The notes under the pieces: generated by a model
What the model saw: only the letters and a program-made list of their open reading frames with translations
What the model was told of the DNA's origin: nothing
Databases searched by the model: none
In this document: positions 21,501-33,224 of the stretch, in pieces
How the letters are laid out: each line of letters begins with the position of its first letter
How positions within the stretch are numbered: position 1 is the stretch's first letter
Program-made: the position numbers and the translations under genes
NCBI RefSeq assembly: GCF_037971845.1
Contig: NZ_CP150227.1
Location: 3,782,001-3,846,000 of the forward strand
Origin: Paenibacillus sp. FSL R5-0766
GTDB lineage: Bacteria; Bacillota; Bacilli; Paenibacillales; Paenibacillaceae
Length of the DNA stretch: 64,000 bases
Direction of reading: 5' to 3'

Positions 21501-24500
21501 CTGGACATGATCGATGACTTTGATCCGGCCTTCTTTCAAATTTCGCCGCTTCAGGCCGAGAGGATGGACCCGCAGGCACGCCTGTTTTTGCAGACGGCAT
21601 GGGAAGCCTGTGAAGATGCAGGCTTTGCTATTGAACGTGACAAGCATCATGATGCTTCAGCAGCCAAGCGGAATGTCGGTGTATTTGCTGGCGTGTTCTG
21701 GAACCATTATGAACTGCTTGGCGCAGCCATGACGCAGCAAGGCACGCCTACGGCTATGGGCAGCAACGCTTCAGCCATCGCCAATCTGGTTTCTTACCAC
21801 CTGAATTTTCATGGGCCATCCATCGCTGTAGACAGCATGTGTTCTTCCTCACTGACAGCGATACATTTGGCATGTGAGAGCATCCGGCATGGACAGAGCC
21901 AGTATGCCATAGCAGGAGGGGTGAATCTGGTCACCCATCCCCATAAGTATGTATTTCTGAAACAGGCTAAGTTTCTGTCATCGGACGGAAAATGTCGCAG
22001 CTTTGGCAAGGATGGGGACGGCTATGTACCAAGTGAAGGGGTAGGCGCTGTCCTGCTCACAACGGTGGCTGAAGCCCGCAAGCAAGGTTATCCGGTCTAT
22101 GGCGTCATTAAGGGTTCAGCTCTGAATCATGCTGGCAAAACGTCCGGAACGACGGTACCAGATCCAGTGGCCCAATCGGAAGTCATCGCAGATGCACTCG
22201 CGGCAGCAGACATTGAGCCAGGAACCATCGGATATATCGAAGCCCACGGAACCGGAACGTCACTGGGTGATCCCATTGAAATTCAGGGGCTGGATCGTGC
22301 CTTTAGAAATAGCCGCAATCCGGGCCAAAACTGTGCTGTCGGTTCCCTGAAGTCCAACATTGGACATCTGGAAGCAGCGGCAGGTGTCGCCGGGCTAACC
22401 AAGCTTATCCTTCAAATCAAGCACAGGGAGCTGTTTCCTTCGCTGCATGCTGAGGAGCTGAACCCGCTTATTCCGTTTGAGAACACCTGCTTCCACGTGC
22501 AGCAGACAACCTCGCCCTGGGAGCGCCGTCATGGGAAACAGAATGGGCGCTATGCGGAGTGGCCTGTTCGTGCCGGGTTGAGTTCTTTTGGCGCAAGCGG
22601 AAGCAATGCACATCTGATCGTAGAGGAATATATTCCAACTGCTGTCTCATGGACAGATCATTCTGCCTTAGATGTGGGTTCCAGTGGAGCGGAAGCTTCA
22701 GGGAATAGGGAAGTGGTTCTTCCAATCTCGGCCAGAACACAGGAAAGATTGATCGAATACGCTCGCCAGGTTCGTCTTTATTTGGAGAACGGTGGTTTGT
22801 TTGAGCGCCTAATAGACATCGCCTACACGTTTCAGGTTGGAAGAACGGACATGAAATACAGGGTTGCTTGGACGGGCAGCAGCCACAGTGAACTGGTGGA
22901 ACAGATCGATCGCTTCCTACACGGTCAATCCTCATTGCAACAAAATTCCAGTGAAAAATTTGATGATATGACTTTGCTGGAAGATCGTCCTTCGTCGCAG
23001 GAGAAGCTTCATCAATGGGCTGCCTTGTGGGAGCAGGGACATGGGGTAGACTGGACAGCTTTGTATGATGATCTTCAGACAAAACCTACTATTGTCCGTG
23101 TACCCACGTATCCTTTTGCCAGAAATCGTTACTGGATTCAGGCTGAAGATCAATCACTTGGAGAGACAACGAGGGAAAAGGGATCGCAATTGAACCGTGC
23201 GGAAACATCCCCTTCCAAAGTTGCAGACGCGGACATTGTTCAGCATATGAATGAAACATCCAATCCTGTTACGGGATCTGCAATGACGCCTTCGTTTCAG
23301 GAAAAGCAGGGGGAAGAACAGGTTCTATCCTTATTATCCCAAACGGTGTCTTCTCTGTTGAAAGTCAGCACCTACGATTTGGACAGTGATGCGGAATGGG
23401 CAGAATACGGTTTTGATTCCATTCTGTTCACAGAGCTCGCGGATCGGTTGAACCGCGACCATGGATTGGGTTTGACACCCGCCATCTTTTTTGAGCATGG
23501 CACTATTCGCCAGTTGGCGGTTCATTTGCTGCAAACTTCATTGCGGTCAACGGCTTCAGAAGAGAAGAAACACACATCTGCCCGTTCCCATACAGGGACG
23601 GACAGCCAGCTTAATTCGGGTTCAGACCAGCTGTCTTCCCCCGAGCCCATAGCCATTGTGGGTATTAGCGCCAAGTTTCCGATGGCCGATAACGCGGAGC
23701 AATTTTGGCATAATCTGCTTGATGGCAAAGACTGCATTTCGGAGATTCCGGAGGAACGTTGGCGCTGGCAGGATTATATGGGTGATCCACTTAGAGAGAA
23801 CGGCAAAACCAACGTAAAACATGCGGGATTTATGAGCGGAATCAGTGAGTTCGATCCACTGTTTTTTGGCATTTCTCCCAAGGAAGCCATTCACATGGAC
23901 CCGCAACAGCGCTTGCTGATGATGCATGTGTGGAAAGTGATTGAAGATGCAGGTTATGCACCGTCAGACCTGTCAGGGTCGGCCATGGGACTGTTCATTG
24001 GCACAGGCAGCAGCGGATATAATGTCATGCTGGCCCAGTCGAATGAAGCGGTCGAGGCATACTCCGTCACAGCCACCGTTCCTTCGGTCGGCCCTAATCG
24101 GATGAGCTACACACTGAACATACATGGTCCTAGCCAGCCTGTCGAAACGTCCTGCTCCAGCTCCCTGGTCGCCATTCATCGGGCCGTTCAAGCCATTCGA
24201 AATGGGGATTGCGAGACGGCTGTAGCCGGGGGGGTAAATACGATCCTGTCCGTAGATGCTCATATCAGTCTGACCAAAGCGGGCATGCTTAGCGCGGACG
24301 GGCGTTGCAAAACCTTTTCAAGCGAGGCAAACGGTTACGGCCGTGGCGAAGGGGTAGGAATGATTTTTCTGAAGAAATTGAGTGATGCTCAGCGCGACCA
24401 TGACCACATTTACGGCTTGATCCGCGGTAGCGGGGAAAATCACGGCGGAAAGGCAGGCTCACTTACTGCTCCCAACCCTAAGGCACAAACAGCCCTGCTG

Positions 24501-25913
24501 AAATCCGTGTATGCCCGGGCAGGAATTGATCCTTCCACTATAAATTATATTGAAGCACATGGCACAGGCACACCGCTTGGTGATCCAATTGAGATCAATG
24601 CGCTCAAGACAGTATTTCAGGATACGAGGGCAGACTTATCAACCGCAGGGCAGACTTCCACTCCAGGACAGTCAATCGAATACTGCGGCGTCGGCTCTGT
24701 CAAAACAAATATCGGTCACCTGGAGCTGGCTTCCGGCATTGCCGGAGTAATTAAGGTGTTATTGCAGATGAAACACCGCAAGCTTGTTCCCAGCCTGCAT
24801 GCGGAGCAGCTTAGTCCGTATGTCCAGCTTGAGAACAGCCCGTTCTATGTTGTCAGACAGACGCAGGAATGGGAGAGACTCAAAGACGGCAATGGTAGCG
24901 AAATTCCTCGTAGGGCAGGAGTAAGCTCCTTTGGTTTTGGGGGTTCGAATGCCCACGTTATTCTGGAGGAATATATACCACCACGACAGCATGATGAGGT
25001 GACCGGTTCTGAATCCGAGCTGGCTCCTGTTGCGATCGTGCTGTCGGCCAAGAGCAAGGAGCGGCTCAAGGAACAAATGATCCAGTTGTCGGCTGCCCTG
25101 CTTCGCAATGAGGAGGAGGATACTTCTCAACAGCTTCGCCGCATTGCCTGTACACTTCAGACAGGAAGACAAGCGATGGAATACCGTGCAGGCTTCATAG
25201 CCGCATCGATTACAGAGCTAAAATCCTTGCTGGACGGCTATGTTCAGGAAGCGCACCTGTGGACCGATTCGGATGAATCCGTACATGCGCAGCGTTCATC
25301 GGAATCTGTGAACGGTCACAAGCTTCATATTGGCTCCATTGCACCTCACAAACGGACGGCAGCACTATTCAGAGAGGATGAAGAACTCGGCGAAGCGCTG
25401 CAAAAATGGATTAAACGTTGCAAATACCATAAATTGCTTGAACTGTGGGTGCAAGGCGTAGAGATCCAGTGGGAGCTGTTATATACAGAGGATCGTCCTG
25501 AGCGGATATCCCTTCCAACCTATCCGTTTACACCCGAGAAATACTGGGTTGGAATGAAGAATACTGGGACGGAAGATTCATTCGAAGCAAGTAACGAAGA
25601 GATGGAAACCGCACCCGTTGCCATAGCTGAAGTTATCGGATCAACAGCCCCGAATCCTTCGGTTGAAAGTGATGTCAGAAGCATCATGGCAGCTCTGCTG
25701 GGGATCCCACCAGACGACATGGACGAGCATCGTTCGCTGGAGGATTACGGAATGGACTCTGTACTGGCGCTTCAGCTTCTTCATCATCTCCAATTTCAGA
25801 TTTCCTCTGAAATTGGTATGGAGGATCTGAATAAATGCCATACCCTGCAGGATGTCATCAGCGTGATAAAGTCTCGGCGAGGAAATGCATGTAATCCATA
25901 CTTGCCAATATAA
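18597..25913 (+). CDS. trans-AT polyketide synthase, protein 3: DH-ACP-KR | KS-ACP | KS-ACP, no thioesterase
   Basis: ATG 18597 follows AAGGGAG (18579-18585) and lies 19 bases after the protein 2 stop; the frame also opens 33 codons earlier inside protein 2, and GTG 18585 is possible. About 2438 residues. Order: dehydratase fold starting almost at residue 1 (DHRVHGVCTLPG intact, but the second motif reads LLDGATF, with the usual Gln/His replaced by Phe); ACP (QGLDSM near 19680); KR (ITGGMGGLG near 20575; QADYAVANS); KS about 21330-22640 (Cys 21839-21841, DSMCSSS); ACP (YGFDSI near 23410); KS about 23645-24975 (ETSCSSS); ACP (YGMDSV near 25747) ending the protein. DH and ACP come before KR, an order seen in some trans-AT lines. 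The last two modules have no reductive domains, so two consecutive keto groups are predicted. No TE, condensation or reductase release domain follows. Confidence 0.96.
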   Translation: MTLPATESFLQRLRHSDYFVRDHRVHGVCTLPGVVLLDMVYRLSNSHLRTTSIELRDIVFTQPIVTSTDFDVDIRLTLSMKVDEGQVTIHSRKVPKDGEPPSSDVLNMECKLYLLGGREPVQPLQHTQPLPSKDTDGLQTWDMDQIYQLARQADIQHFSFMKNNGEVYRQDQMEWMDIQLSSLAEQYLDKFHAHVALLDGATFAGSSFRLGHVDGLDAEVPPYIPFMIERFVIYDRFPAEIRTFTEQTPSDLSGGDIISRSIAVTDREGRLLAEFVHLKAKRVRHAASITGLTNPMTTGRSNKPASKAAIAESSEWAKTTQLSAGSQDQVRTTISAYVKAEIARMLNILPETVDEHAGFYEQGLDSMHLLELVKRLENRVNMALYPTLLFEHSSVQALTEYLYTHCSDAWNEAAAVSERVNLNTLPAQSSHSTDEQPATHSEIPATAREIEGKGEPVCYEPKWIKTLDIHEAESARHMIADGKELQSDLTPYRIVVLYGNYPDLAAKLELQSDIYEVHQLPDHLSMDVDLYRQKVTALYGMIQAKAIHPNEGRRIVLQVLSDSRDTGGYIHGFEGLVKTAAMELPVFGAQLIRMDLHESSMDETLIRQLRLEAENISSGSAVSIWYKGDSLQRHVRKLVEIPVPGAALEKNYKPDGVYVITGGMGGLGYALAVHLSRQCRCKLVLVGRSPLSENIQSKLNPLRINGAEAMYIQADTTVQAEMKQAVLQIRDQYGEITGVFHCAGTAKDQLMLQKPLSDLEQVLKPKMDGLWNLEQALNDLRPEFTVAFSSLSAIVGNKGQADYAVANSCMDRLLLNHQEGGGTNGTITRQFTINWPLWADGGMQVNDHIRSSMYSSSGSMPLPLAEGMALIDRIIAQDVSQVVLLYGNKSRIQSVMGDDMAIHLPPPSDPEDIAVIGMAGRYPSANNMDELARILKEGRDCITPMPDERWAGLHLPYSASEYYPAGGFLDMIDDFDPAFFQISPLQAERMDPQARLFLQTAWEACEDAGFAIERDKHHDASAAKRNVGVFAGVFWNHYELLGAAMTQQGTPTAMGSNASAIANLVSYHLNFHGPSIAVDSMCSSSLTAIHLACESIRHGQSQYAIAGGVNLVTHPHKYVFLKQAKFLSSDGKCRSFGKDGDGYVPSEGVGAVLLTTVAEARKQGYPVYGVIKGSALNHAGKTSGTTVPDPVAQSEVIADALAAADIEPGTIGYIEAHGTGTSLGDPIEIQGLDRAFRNSRNPGQNCAVGSLKSNIGHLEAAAGVAGLTKLILQIKHRELFPSLHAEELNPLIPFENTCFHVQQTTSPWERRHGKQNGRYAEWPVRAGLSSFGASGSNAHLIVEEYIPTAVSWTDHSALDVGSSGAEASGNREVVLPISARTQERLIEYARQVRLYLENGGLFERLIDIAYTFQVGRTDMKYRVAWTGSSHSELVEQIDRFLHGQSSLQQNSSEKFDDMTLLEDRPSSQEKLHQWAALWEQGHGVDWTALYDDLQTKPTIVRVPTYPFARNRYWIQAEDQSLGETTREKGSQLNRAETSPSKVADADIVQHMNETSNPVTGSAMTPSFQEKQGEEQVLSLLSQTVSSLLKVSTYDLDSDAEWAEYGFDSILFTELADRLNRDHGLGLTPAIFFEHGTIRQLAVHLLQTSLRSTASEEKKHTSARSHTGTDSQLNSGSDQLSSPEPIAIVGISAKFPMADNAEQFWHNLLDGKDCISEIPEERWRWQDYMGDPLRENGKTNVKHAGFMSGISEFDPLFFGISPKEAIHMDPQQRLLMMHVWKVIEDAGYAPSDLSGSAMGLFIGTGSSGYNVMLAQSNEAVEAYSVTATVPSVGPNRMSYTLNIHGPSQPVETSCSSSLVAIHRAVQAIRNGDCETAVAGGVNTILSVDAHISLTKAGMLSADGRCKTFSSEANGYGRGEGVGMIFLKKLSDAQRDHDHIYGLIRGSGENHGGKAGSLTAPNPKAQTALLKSVYARAGIDPSTINYIEAHGTGTPLGDPIEINALKTVFQDTRADLSTAGQTSTPGQSIEYCGVGSVKTNIGHLELASGIAGVIKVLLQMKHRKLVPSLHAEQLSPYVQLENSPFYVVRQTQEWERLKDGNGSEIPRRAGVSSFGFGGSNAHVILEEYIPPRQHDEVTGSESELAPVAIVLSAKSKERLKEQMIQLSAALLRNEEEDTSQQLRRIACTLQTGRQAMEYRAGFIAASITELKSLLDGYVQEAHLWTDSDESVHAQRSSESVNGHKLHIGSIAPHKRTAALFREDEELGEALQKWIKRCKYHKLLELWVQGVEIQWELLYTEDRPERISLPTYPFTPEKYWVGMKNTGTEDSFEASNEEMETAPVAIAEVIGSTAPNPSVESDVRSIMAALLGIPPDDMDEHRSLEDYGMDSVLALQLLHHLQFQISSEIGMEDLNKCHTLQDVISVIKSRRGNACNPYLPI

Positions 25914-25939
25914 AAAGCGAGAAGAAGGAGCGGATCACC

Positions 25940-26455
25940 ATGTGGATTGGATTTTTGTTAATTATCATCTCACTCATTCGTATACCATCGGTTGTTATTG
26001 CCATGCGTAACGAGAAAAAGATCGTTGCAGGAGGCGGCACAGAATATGGCAACCTGAACAGCAAAGTGTTATTTGTGCTGCAAAACCTGATTTATCTGAG
26101 CTGCATTGTATACGCCTTTATTTACGATGTGCAGTTTAATGCATTAACCGTGATTGGTCTTGTCGTATATGTGTTTGCCCTTTGCTGTCTCATCTATGTT
26201 ATTCGCAAACTCAGCCCTTTTTGGACATACAAGCTATACATTGCCAGAGACCACAAACTGGTGCAAAGCTCACTGTTTCGGCTGGTGCGCCATCCCAATT
26301 ATTACCTGAACATCATTCCCGAGCTTATCGGTTTTGCACTGATTTCTCAAGCCTGGCCTGTATTTGTGCCTTTGTTTATCCTTCATCTCATTACACTGTT
26401 CAACCGGATTAATCTGGAGGAAAAAGTGATGAAACAAACGTTCACTCAGTACTAG
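25940..26455 (+). CDS. integral-membrane O-methyltransferase, isoprenylcysteine carboxyl methyltransferase / YpbQ (BpsB) family
   Basis: A 171-residue protein with four to five hydrophobic segments and the family signature near the C-terminus (RLVRHPNYYLNIIPELIG, about residues 113-130), the SAM-binding region of ICMT-like enzymes. It is a full-length match in layout to B. subtilis YpbQ/BpsB, which O-methylates the 4-hydroxy-2-pyrones made by the type III synthase BpsA. Here it starts 26 bases after the last PKS gene behind a GAAGAAGGAG ribosome site, so it is almost certainly co-transcribed with the synthase. Inference: it methylates the released polyketide, either a pyrone hydroxyl or a carboxylate. 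The family call is firm; the substrate is a prediction from the non-reducing end of the PKS. Confidence 0.9.
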   Translation: MWIGFLLIIISLIRIPSVVIAMRNEKKIVAGGGTEYGNLNSKVLFVLQNLIYLSCIVYAFIYDVQFNALTVIGLVVYVFALCCLIYVIRKLSPFWTYKLYIARDHKLVQSSLFRLVRHPNYYLNIIPELIGFALISQAWPVFVPLFILHLITLFNRINLEEKVMKQTFTQY

Positions 26456-26558
26456 GAACTGGTTGTAACCTTAGGTAGCTACTGGCTCTTTCCAATGGCT
26501 TTTGGACCAAACGGGCTGCATCCCTTCTGCACATATGAGATAAAGGAGAGCGATTGGC

Positions 26559-27758
26559 ATGAATATCAAGGAAAGAAGCAGTTTTCCCGATTTGAACTTG
26601 GTCACAGGTTTTAAGACCAACGTGGAGAAATATGAGCCATTTGCCTGGTACAAAAAAATGCGCCAGGAAGATCCGGTTCATTATAACGAAGCCGAGGATG
26701 TCTGGAGTGTATTCAAATACGAGGATGTCAAACGGGTTGCTGAGGATAAGGAATACTTCTCCAATATGGTGCTCGCTCCACCGATTATTCAGGATACGAT
26801 CATTTTTCAGGATCAACCCAAGCATACCATCAGCCGCGCGCTGTTAGCCAAAGCATTCACCCCAAAAGCGATGTCCTCCTGGGCGTCCAGAATTGATATG
26901 ATTGTCCAGGAGCTGATGGAATCGATTGAAGGACGCATCGAAATAGATATGGTGCAGGATTTTGCCTCCCCGCTGCCAATGATTGTTATTTCCGAGTTAC
27001 TTGGCGTTCCTACAAGCGACCGTGAGCAGTTCCGGGACTGGGCAAACACACTGACGCTGGCTCCCCAGGAGAATACGCCCGAAGAATATATACGCATTTA
27101 TCAGCTGCAGGCTCAGGCGAGTGAACAGCTTGTGGCCTATTTTCAGGACATCATTGAACTGAAACGCCTTAATCCAGCAGATGATATCATTTCTGACTTG
27201 ACACAGGCAGAGGAAGATGGAGAAAAGCTGTCTTCCGAGTCGCTGATTGCAAGCTGTGTCATGCTGCTTATCGCAGGAAATGAAACCACCACCAGTCTCA
27301 TCACCAACTCCATTTACACATTCAATGATCATAAACTGATTAAGGAACTGGCGCAGCATCCGCAAATGATCCCATCGGCTGTCGAGGAGATGTTACGTTA
27401 CCGTTCTCCGTTGCAGCGCGCGATTCGCAAAGTGCTCAAACGCACAGAGATTGGCGGCAAAGTACTGGAGCCCGGCGACTATGTTGTCAATTGGATCGGT
27501 TCGGCGAACCGGGATGAGGACATATTTGAAGAGGGCGATAAGTTCATTCTTGGTAGAAAGAATAACCCCCATTTGGCTTTGGGTAAAGGCATCCATTTTT
27601 GCATGGGCTCCCATCTGGCCAGAATGGAAGCCAAAGCGGCGCTGACAGCGATGTTGACTACCTATCCCGGCCTTCAAGTGCATCCCGAATATGAGGTCGA
27701 CGTCAATCCCAGCAATGTATACGGGCTGAAAAGTTTATCCCTTCTGCTTCAAGGCTGA
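26559..27758 (+). CDS. cytochrome P450, polyketide tailoring (PksS-like)
   Basis: A soluble bacterial P450 of about 400 residues with no membrane anchor. The oxygen-activating I-helix reads LLIAGNETTT, the ExxR motif is EEMLRY, and the haem-thiolate loop is LGKGIHFCMG, with Leu in place of the usual first Phe. It starts at ATG after AAAGGAGAG and lies 103 bases beyond the methyltransferase in the same direction; a hairpin terminator follows it. P450s at this position hydroxylate or oxidise the finished polyketide, as PksS does for bacillaene. It needs a ferredoxin and reductase from elsewhere. The substrate is inferred only from position. Confidence 0.95.
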   Translation: MNIKERSSFPDLNLVTGFKTNVEKYEPFAWYKKMRQEDPVHYNEAEDVWSVFKYEDVKRVAEDKEYFSNMVLAPPIIQDTIIFQDQPKHTISRALLAKAFTPKAMSSWASRIDMIVQELMESIEGRIEIDMVQDFASPLPMIVISELLGVPTSDREQFRDWANTLTLAPQENTPEEYIRIYQLQAQASEQLVAYFQDIIELKRLNPADDIISDLTQAEEDGEKLSSESLIASCVMLLIAGNETTTSLITNSIYTFNDHKLIKELAQHPQMIPSAVEEMLRYRSPLQRAIRKVLKRTEIGGKVLEPGDYVVNWIGSANRDEDIFEEGDKFILGRKNNPHLALGKGIHFCMGSHLARMEAKAALTAMLTTYPGLQVHPEYEVDVNPSNVYGLKSLSLLLQG

Positions 27759-27790
27759 TCGATCTGTTAGTTAGGTGAAAAGACGTAAAA

Positions 27791-27828
27791 AGTGCCTAGG
27801 GTGAACCGTGACTCTAGGCTCTTTTTAT
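27791..27828 (+). terminator. intrinsic terminator closing the polyketide operon
   Basis: GCCTAG (27794-27799) pairs with CTAGGC (27814-27819), followed by CTTTTTATTT. It separates the P450 gene from the loaP-like gene. Confidence 0.7.
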
Positions 27829-27908
27829 TTACTTAAATGTAATTTATTATAATAATACATAATGAATGGGTTTAAAATTGTCCATAAAAAAAGATCATGG
27901 GAGGATCT

Positions 27909-28436
27909 ATGAACTGGTACAGCTTTTTTGTACAGAGTGGGAAAGAAGAAGAAATCAAACTTTTTATGGATCGATTTTATGCGCTACAGCACTTGAGTTG
28001 TCTAGTACCCAAACGAATGATTCCGGAACGAAAGCAGGGAAAGACTCGTCATTGCACCAAAGTATTGTTTCCAGGCTATATTTTTATCCGAACCGGACAG
28101 ATTCACGATTTATATTACAACATCAAAAAAACACCATATATTTTGTATATGGTCAATGGCGGCATTCACAAGCATGATCAGGCTGCCAATTTTTTCACTC
28201 CGATTCCCAAGGAACAGATGGACTGGCTCATCCAGCTATGCGGTGTCAACGGAACCATGGGATACTCGGACATCATTATCGGCGGGAACCAAATCAAAGT
28301 AACGTCCGGACCACTCCTAGGCAAAGAAGCGATGATACGGAAAATTGATAAACGCAAGTCTAGGGCCAAAATTGAGGTACAGTTGCTGAACGAGGTCAAA
28401 TTGATCGATGTTGGCATCAATGTCTTACTTGCTTGA
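27909..28436 (+). CDS. loaP: LoaP-type NusG paralogue, transcription antiterminator
   Basis: About 175 residues. The N-terminal NGN domain starts MNWYSFFVQSGKEE, which matches the WYxLFVxTGKEE opening of NusG/LoaP proteins; a C-terminal KOW domain (IKVTSGPLLGKEAMIRKI, from about residue 130) follows. ATG 27909 sits 4 bases after GGGAGG; ATG 27897 is the in-frame alternative. LoaP proteins bind RNA polymerase and a hairpin in the nascent leader and suppress termination along long biosynthetic operons; in Bacillus velezensis LoaP controls difficidin and macrolactin. Its place directly after the PKS cluster suggests the cluster is its target. That target hairpin would lie upstream of the cluster, outside this window. 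Family call is strong, target is inference. Confidence 0.88.
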   Translation: MNWYSFFVQSGKEEEIKLFMDRFYALQHLSCLVPKRMIPERKQGKTRHCTKVLFPGYIFIRTGQIHDLYYNIKKTPYILYMVNGGIHKHDQAANFFTPIPKEQMDWLIQLCGVNGTMGYSDIIIGGNQIKVTSGPLLGKEAMIRKIDKRKSRAKIEVQLLNEVKLIDVGINVLLA

Positions 28437-28489
28437 GTTAGGTGATATAACATCGTTTTGAGTTATAGAAAGTACTCTAAATGACTATA

Positions 28490-28518
28490 TTGACAAATTT
28501 AACGCCTTCCACTAAGAT
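28490..28518 (+). promoter_or_regulatory. sigma-A promoter of the beta-glucoside operon
   Basis: TTGACA (28490-28495) and TAAGAT (28513-28518) are 17 bases apart. The expected start of transcription, near 28525, lies just upstream of the first RAT element. Confidence 0.6.
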
Positions 28519-28548
28519 AATCGTACAAGTAAATAATGAATATAATCA

Positions 28549-28636
28549 GGATTGTTACTGATCAGCAGGCAAGACCGATTAATATGCAAACATGTAGAGT
28601 ATAATTACCATGTGTGCACTATTAATGGTCTTTTTT
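28549..28636 (+). promoter_or_regulatory. RAT antiterminator overlapping terminator, site 1 (before licT)
   Basis: GGATTGTTACTGATCAGCAG begins a near-consensus ribonucleic antiterminator of the SacY/LicT type (28549-28576). Its 3' end shares the bases that start the terminator stem: GACCGATTAAT (28573-28583) pairs with ATTAATGGTC (28621-28630), extended inward by TGCA/ACATG arms, and T6 follows. Binding of the antiterminator protein to RAT would block the terminator, so the gene for that protein autoregulates. Confidence 0.9.
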
Positions 28637-28680
28637 ATTTGCTAAATTCTGTTAACGTTTCATTTTAAAAGGAGATTCGT

Positions 28681-29520
28681 ATGAAAATCACGCGAATTAT
28701 TAATAATAATGTCGTCTGCGCTGTAAATGAAAGACGTCAGGAAATGATGCTTCTAGGAAGTGGCATTGGTTTTCAGAAGAAAAAAGGAGACGATGTGGAC
28801 ACAGAGAAGATTGAGAAAGAATTTTTCCTGAAGTCCAAAAATGTAACTGGCAAATTATATGCCCTGCTCGCGCAGATTCCGATGGAGTACATCCGTGTGT
28901 CCGATAGTATTATTCAATATGCCAAGCAGTCCTTGGATAAAGAGCTGAATGAAAATATATATTTGACGCTAACAGACCATATTAACTTCGCCGTATCTCG
29001 CTATAAACAGGGAATGAACTTCAACAATGCGTTATTGTCTGAAATTAAAGCATTCTACGCCAATGAGTATCGAGTGGCTTTGAAGGCTTTGGATATGATT
29101 AATCAAGAATTCAACATTACGTTGCCTGAAGATGAGGCCGGCTTTATTGCGCTTCATATCGTCAATGCAGAACTCGGATCTGAAATGGAAGATACCATGA
29201 AGATCACGCAATTGATTCAAAAGGTCTTAAATATTATTCGTTATCAGTTCAAAATTCACTTTAACGAAAGTTCCCTTCACTACTCCAGACTGATCACGCA
29301 TCTAAAGTTTTTTGCCTATCGTCTGTTTAACAATACGGTGATGAAAAGTAATGATAACGATTTCCTCCATATTATTAAAGAAAAATATAAGCTAGAGTAC
29401 CAATGTAGTCTAAGAATTGCGCAGTTGATTCGGGTAGACTATGGGAAAGAATTAACCGAAGACGAATTGGTATATTTAACTGTTCATATCAAAAGGGTGA
29501 CTGATGAAGAAAGGGATTGA
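28681..29520 (+). CDS. licT: BglG/LicT-family transcriptional antiterminator
   Basis: 279 residues: N-terminal RNA-binding CAT domain (MKITRIINNNVVCAVN, about 1-55) and two PTS regulation domains, PRD1 (about 65-170, His in DHINFAV and in ALHIVNAEL) and PRD2 (about 171-279, His in RLITHLKFF and LTVHIKR). PRD histidines are phosphorylated by HPr and by the cognate EII, which links activity to carbon state and substrate. The dimeric CAT domain binds the RAT hairpins found on either side of this gene and allows read-through into the permease and glucosidase genes. ATG follows AAAAGGAGA. Length and domain order are normal for the family. Confidence 0.95.
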   Translation: MKITRIINNNVVCAVNERRQEMMLLGSGIGFQKKKGDDVDTEKIEKEFFLKSKNVTGKLYALLAQIPMEYIRVSDSIIQYAKQSLDKELNENIYLTLTDHINFAVSRYKQGMNFNNALLSEIKAFYANEYRVALKALDMINQEFNITLPEDEAGFIALHIVNAELGSEMEDTMKITQLIQKVLNIIRYQFKIHFNESSLHYSRLITHLKFFAYRLFNNTVMKSNDNDFLHIIKEKYKLEYQCSLRIAQLIRVDYGKELTEDELVYLTVHIKRVTDEERD

Positions 29521-29549
29521 CCCATCATCGCTCCATAATGACTATACTA

Positions 29550-29637
29550 GGATTGTTACTGGTGATGCAGGCAAGACCTAGAGTTCCATCGTGTATAGAG
29601 CATATCTATATTCGATAGAACTCTAGGTCTTTTTTTG
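29550..29637 (+). promoter_or_regulatory. RAT antiterminator overlapping terminator, site 2 (licT-bglP gap)
   Basis: GGATTGTTACTGGTGATGCA starts the second RAT (29550-29580). The terminator stem AGACCTAGAGTTC (29574-29586) pairs perfectly with GAACTCTAGGTCT (29618-29630), then T7. Two RATs around the antiterminator gene is the arrangement of the E. coli bgl operon. Confidence 0.92.
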
Positions 29638-29667
29638 TGAAAAAATACATTGAAGGGGGAACAAAAA

Positions 29668-33005
<3,338 letters not shown>

Positions 33006-33062
33006 GAAATATAATTTGCAATCGAACGAAAGATGATCCAATCTTTAAATTCTATCAAATAG

Positions 33063-33104
33063 ACCAAGTACTTATCACTTTGTGAGACAAGTACTTGGTT
33101 TTTT
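33063..33104 (+). terminator. intrinsic terminator of the beta-glucoside operon
   Basis: ACCAAGTACTT (33063-33073) pairs perfectly with AAGTACTTGGT (33089-33099), followed by six T. Confidence 0.92.
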
Positions 33105-33224
33105 GTGCATCAATAATAAAACTAAGAATTAATTTTGATGATGCTAAAGTGGCTGACAATATCCAGTCTACAGTTCATTATGGTGTCCAAGGGTTTTCAA
33201 AAGCTAAATATAAATATTTACCTC

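Noticed and set aside
17128..24975. Possible non-elongating KS0 domains in proteins 2 and 3
   Set aside because: Every KS in the window keeps the Cys, the HGTGT His and the K(S/T)NxGH motif, so none is a KS0 by sequence.
27866..28177. Alternative gene start at 27866 overlapping loaP
   Set aside because: It is in another frame, loses the NusG motifs and has no ribosome site.
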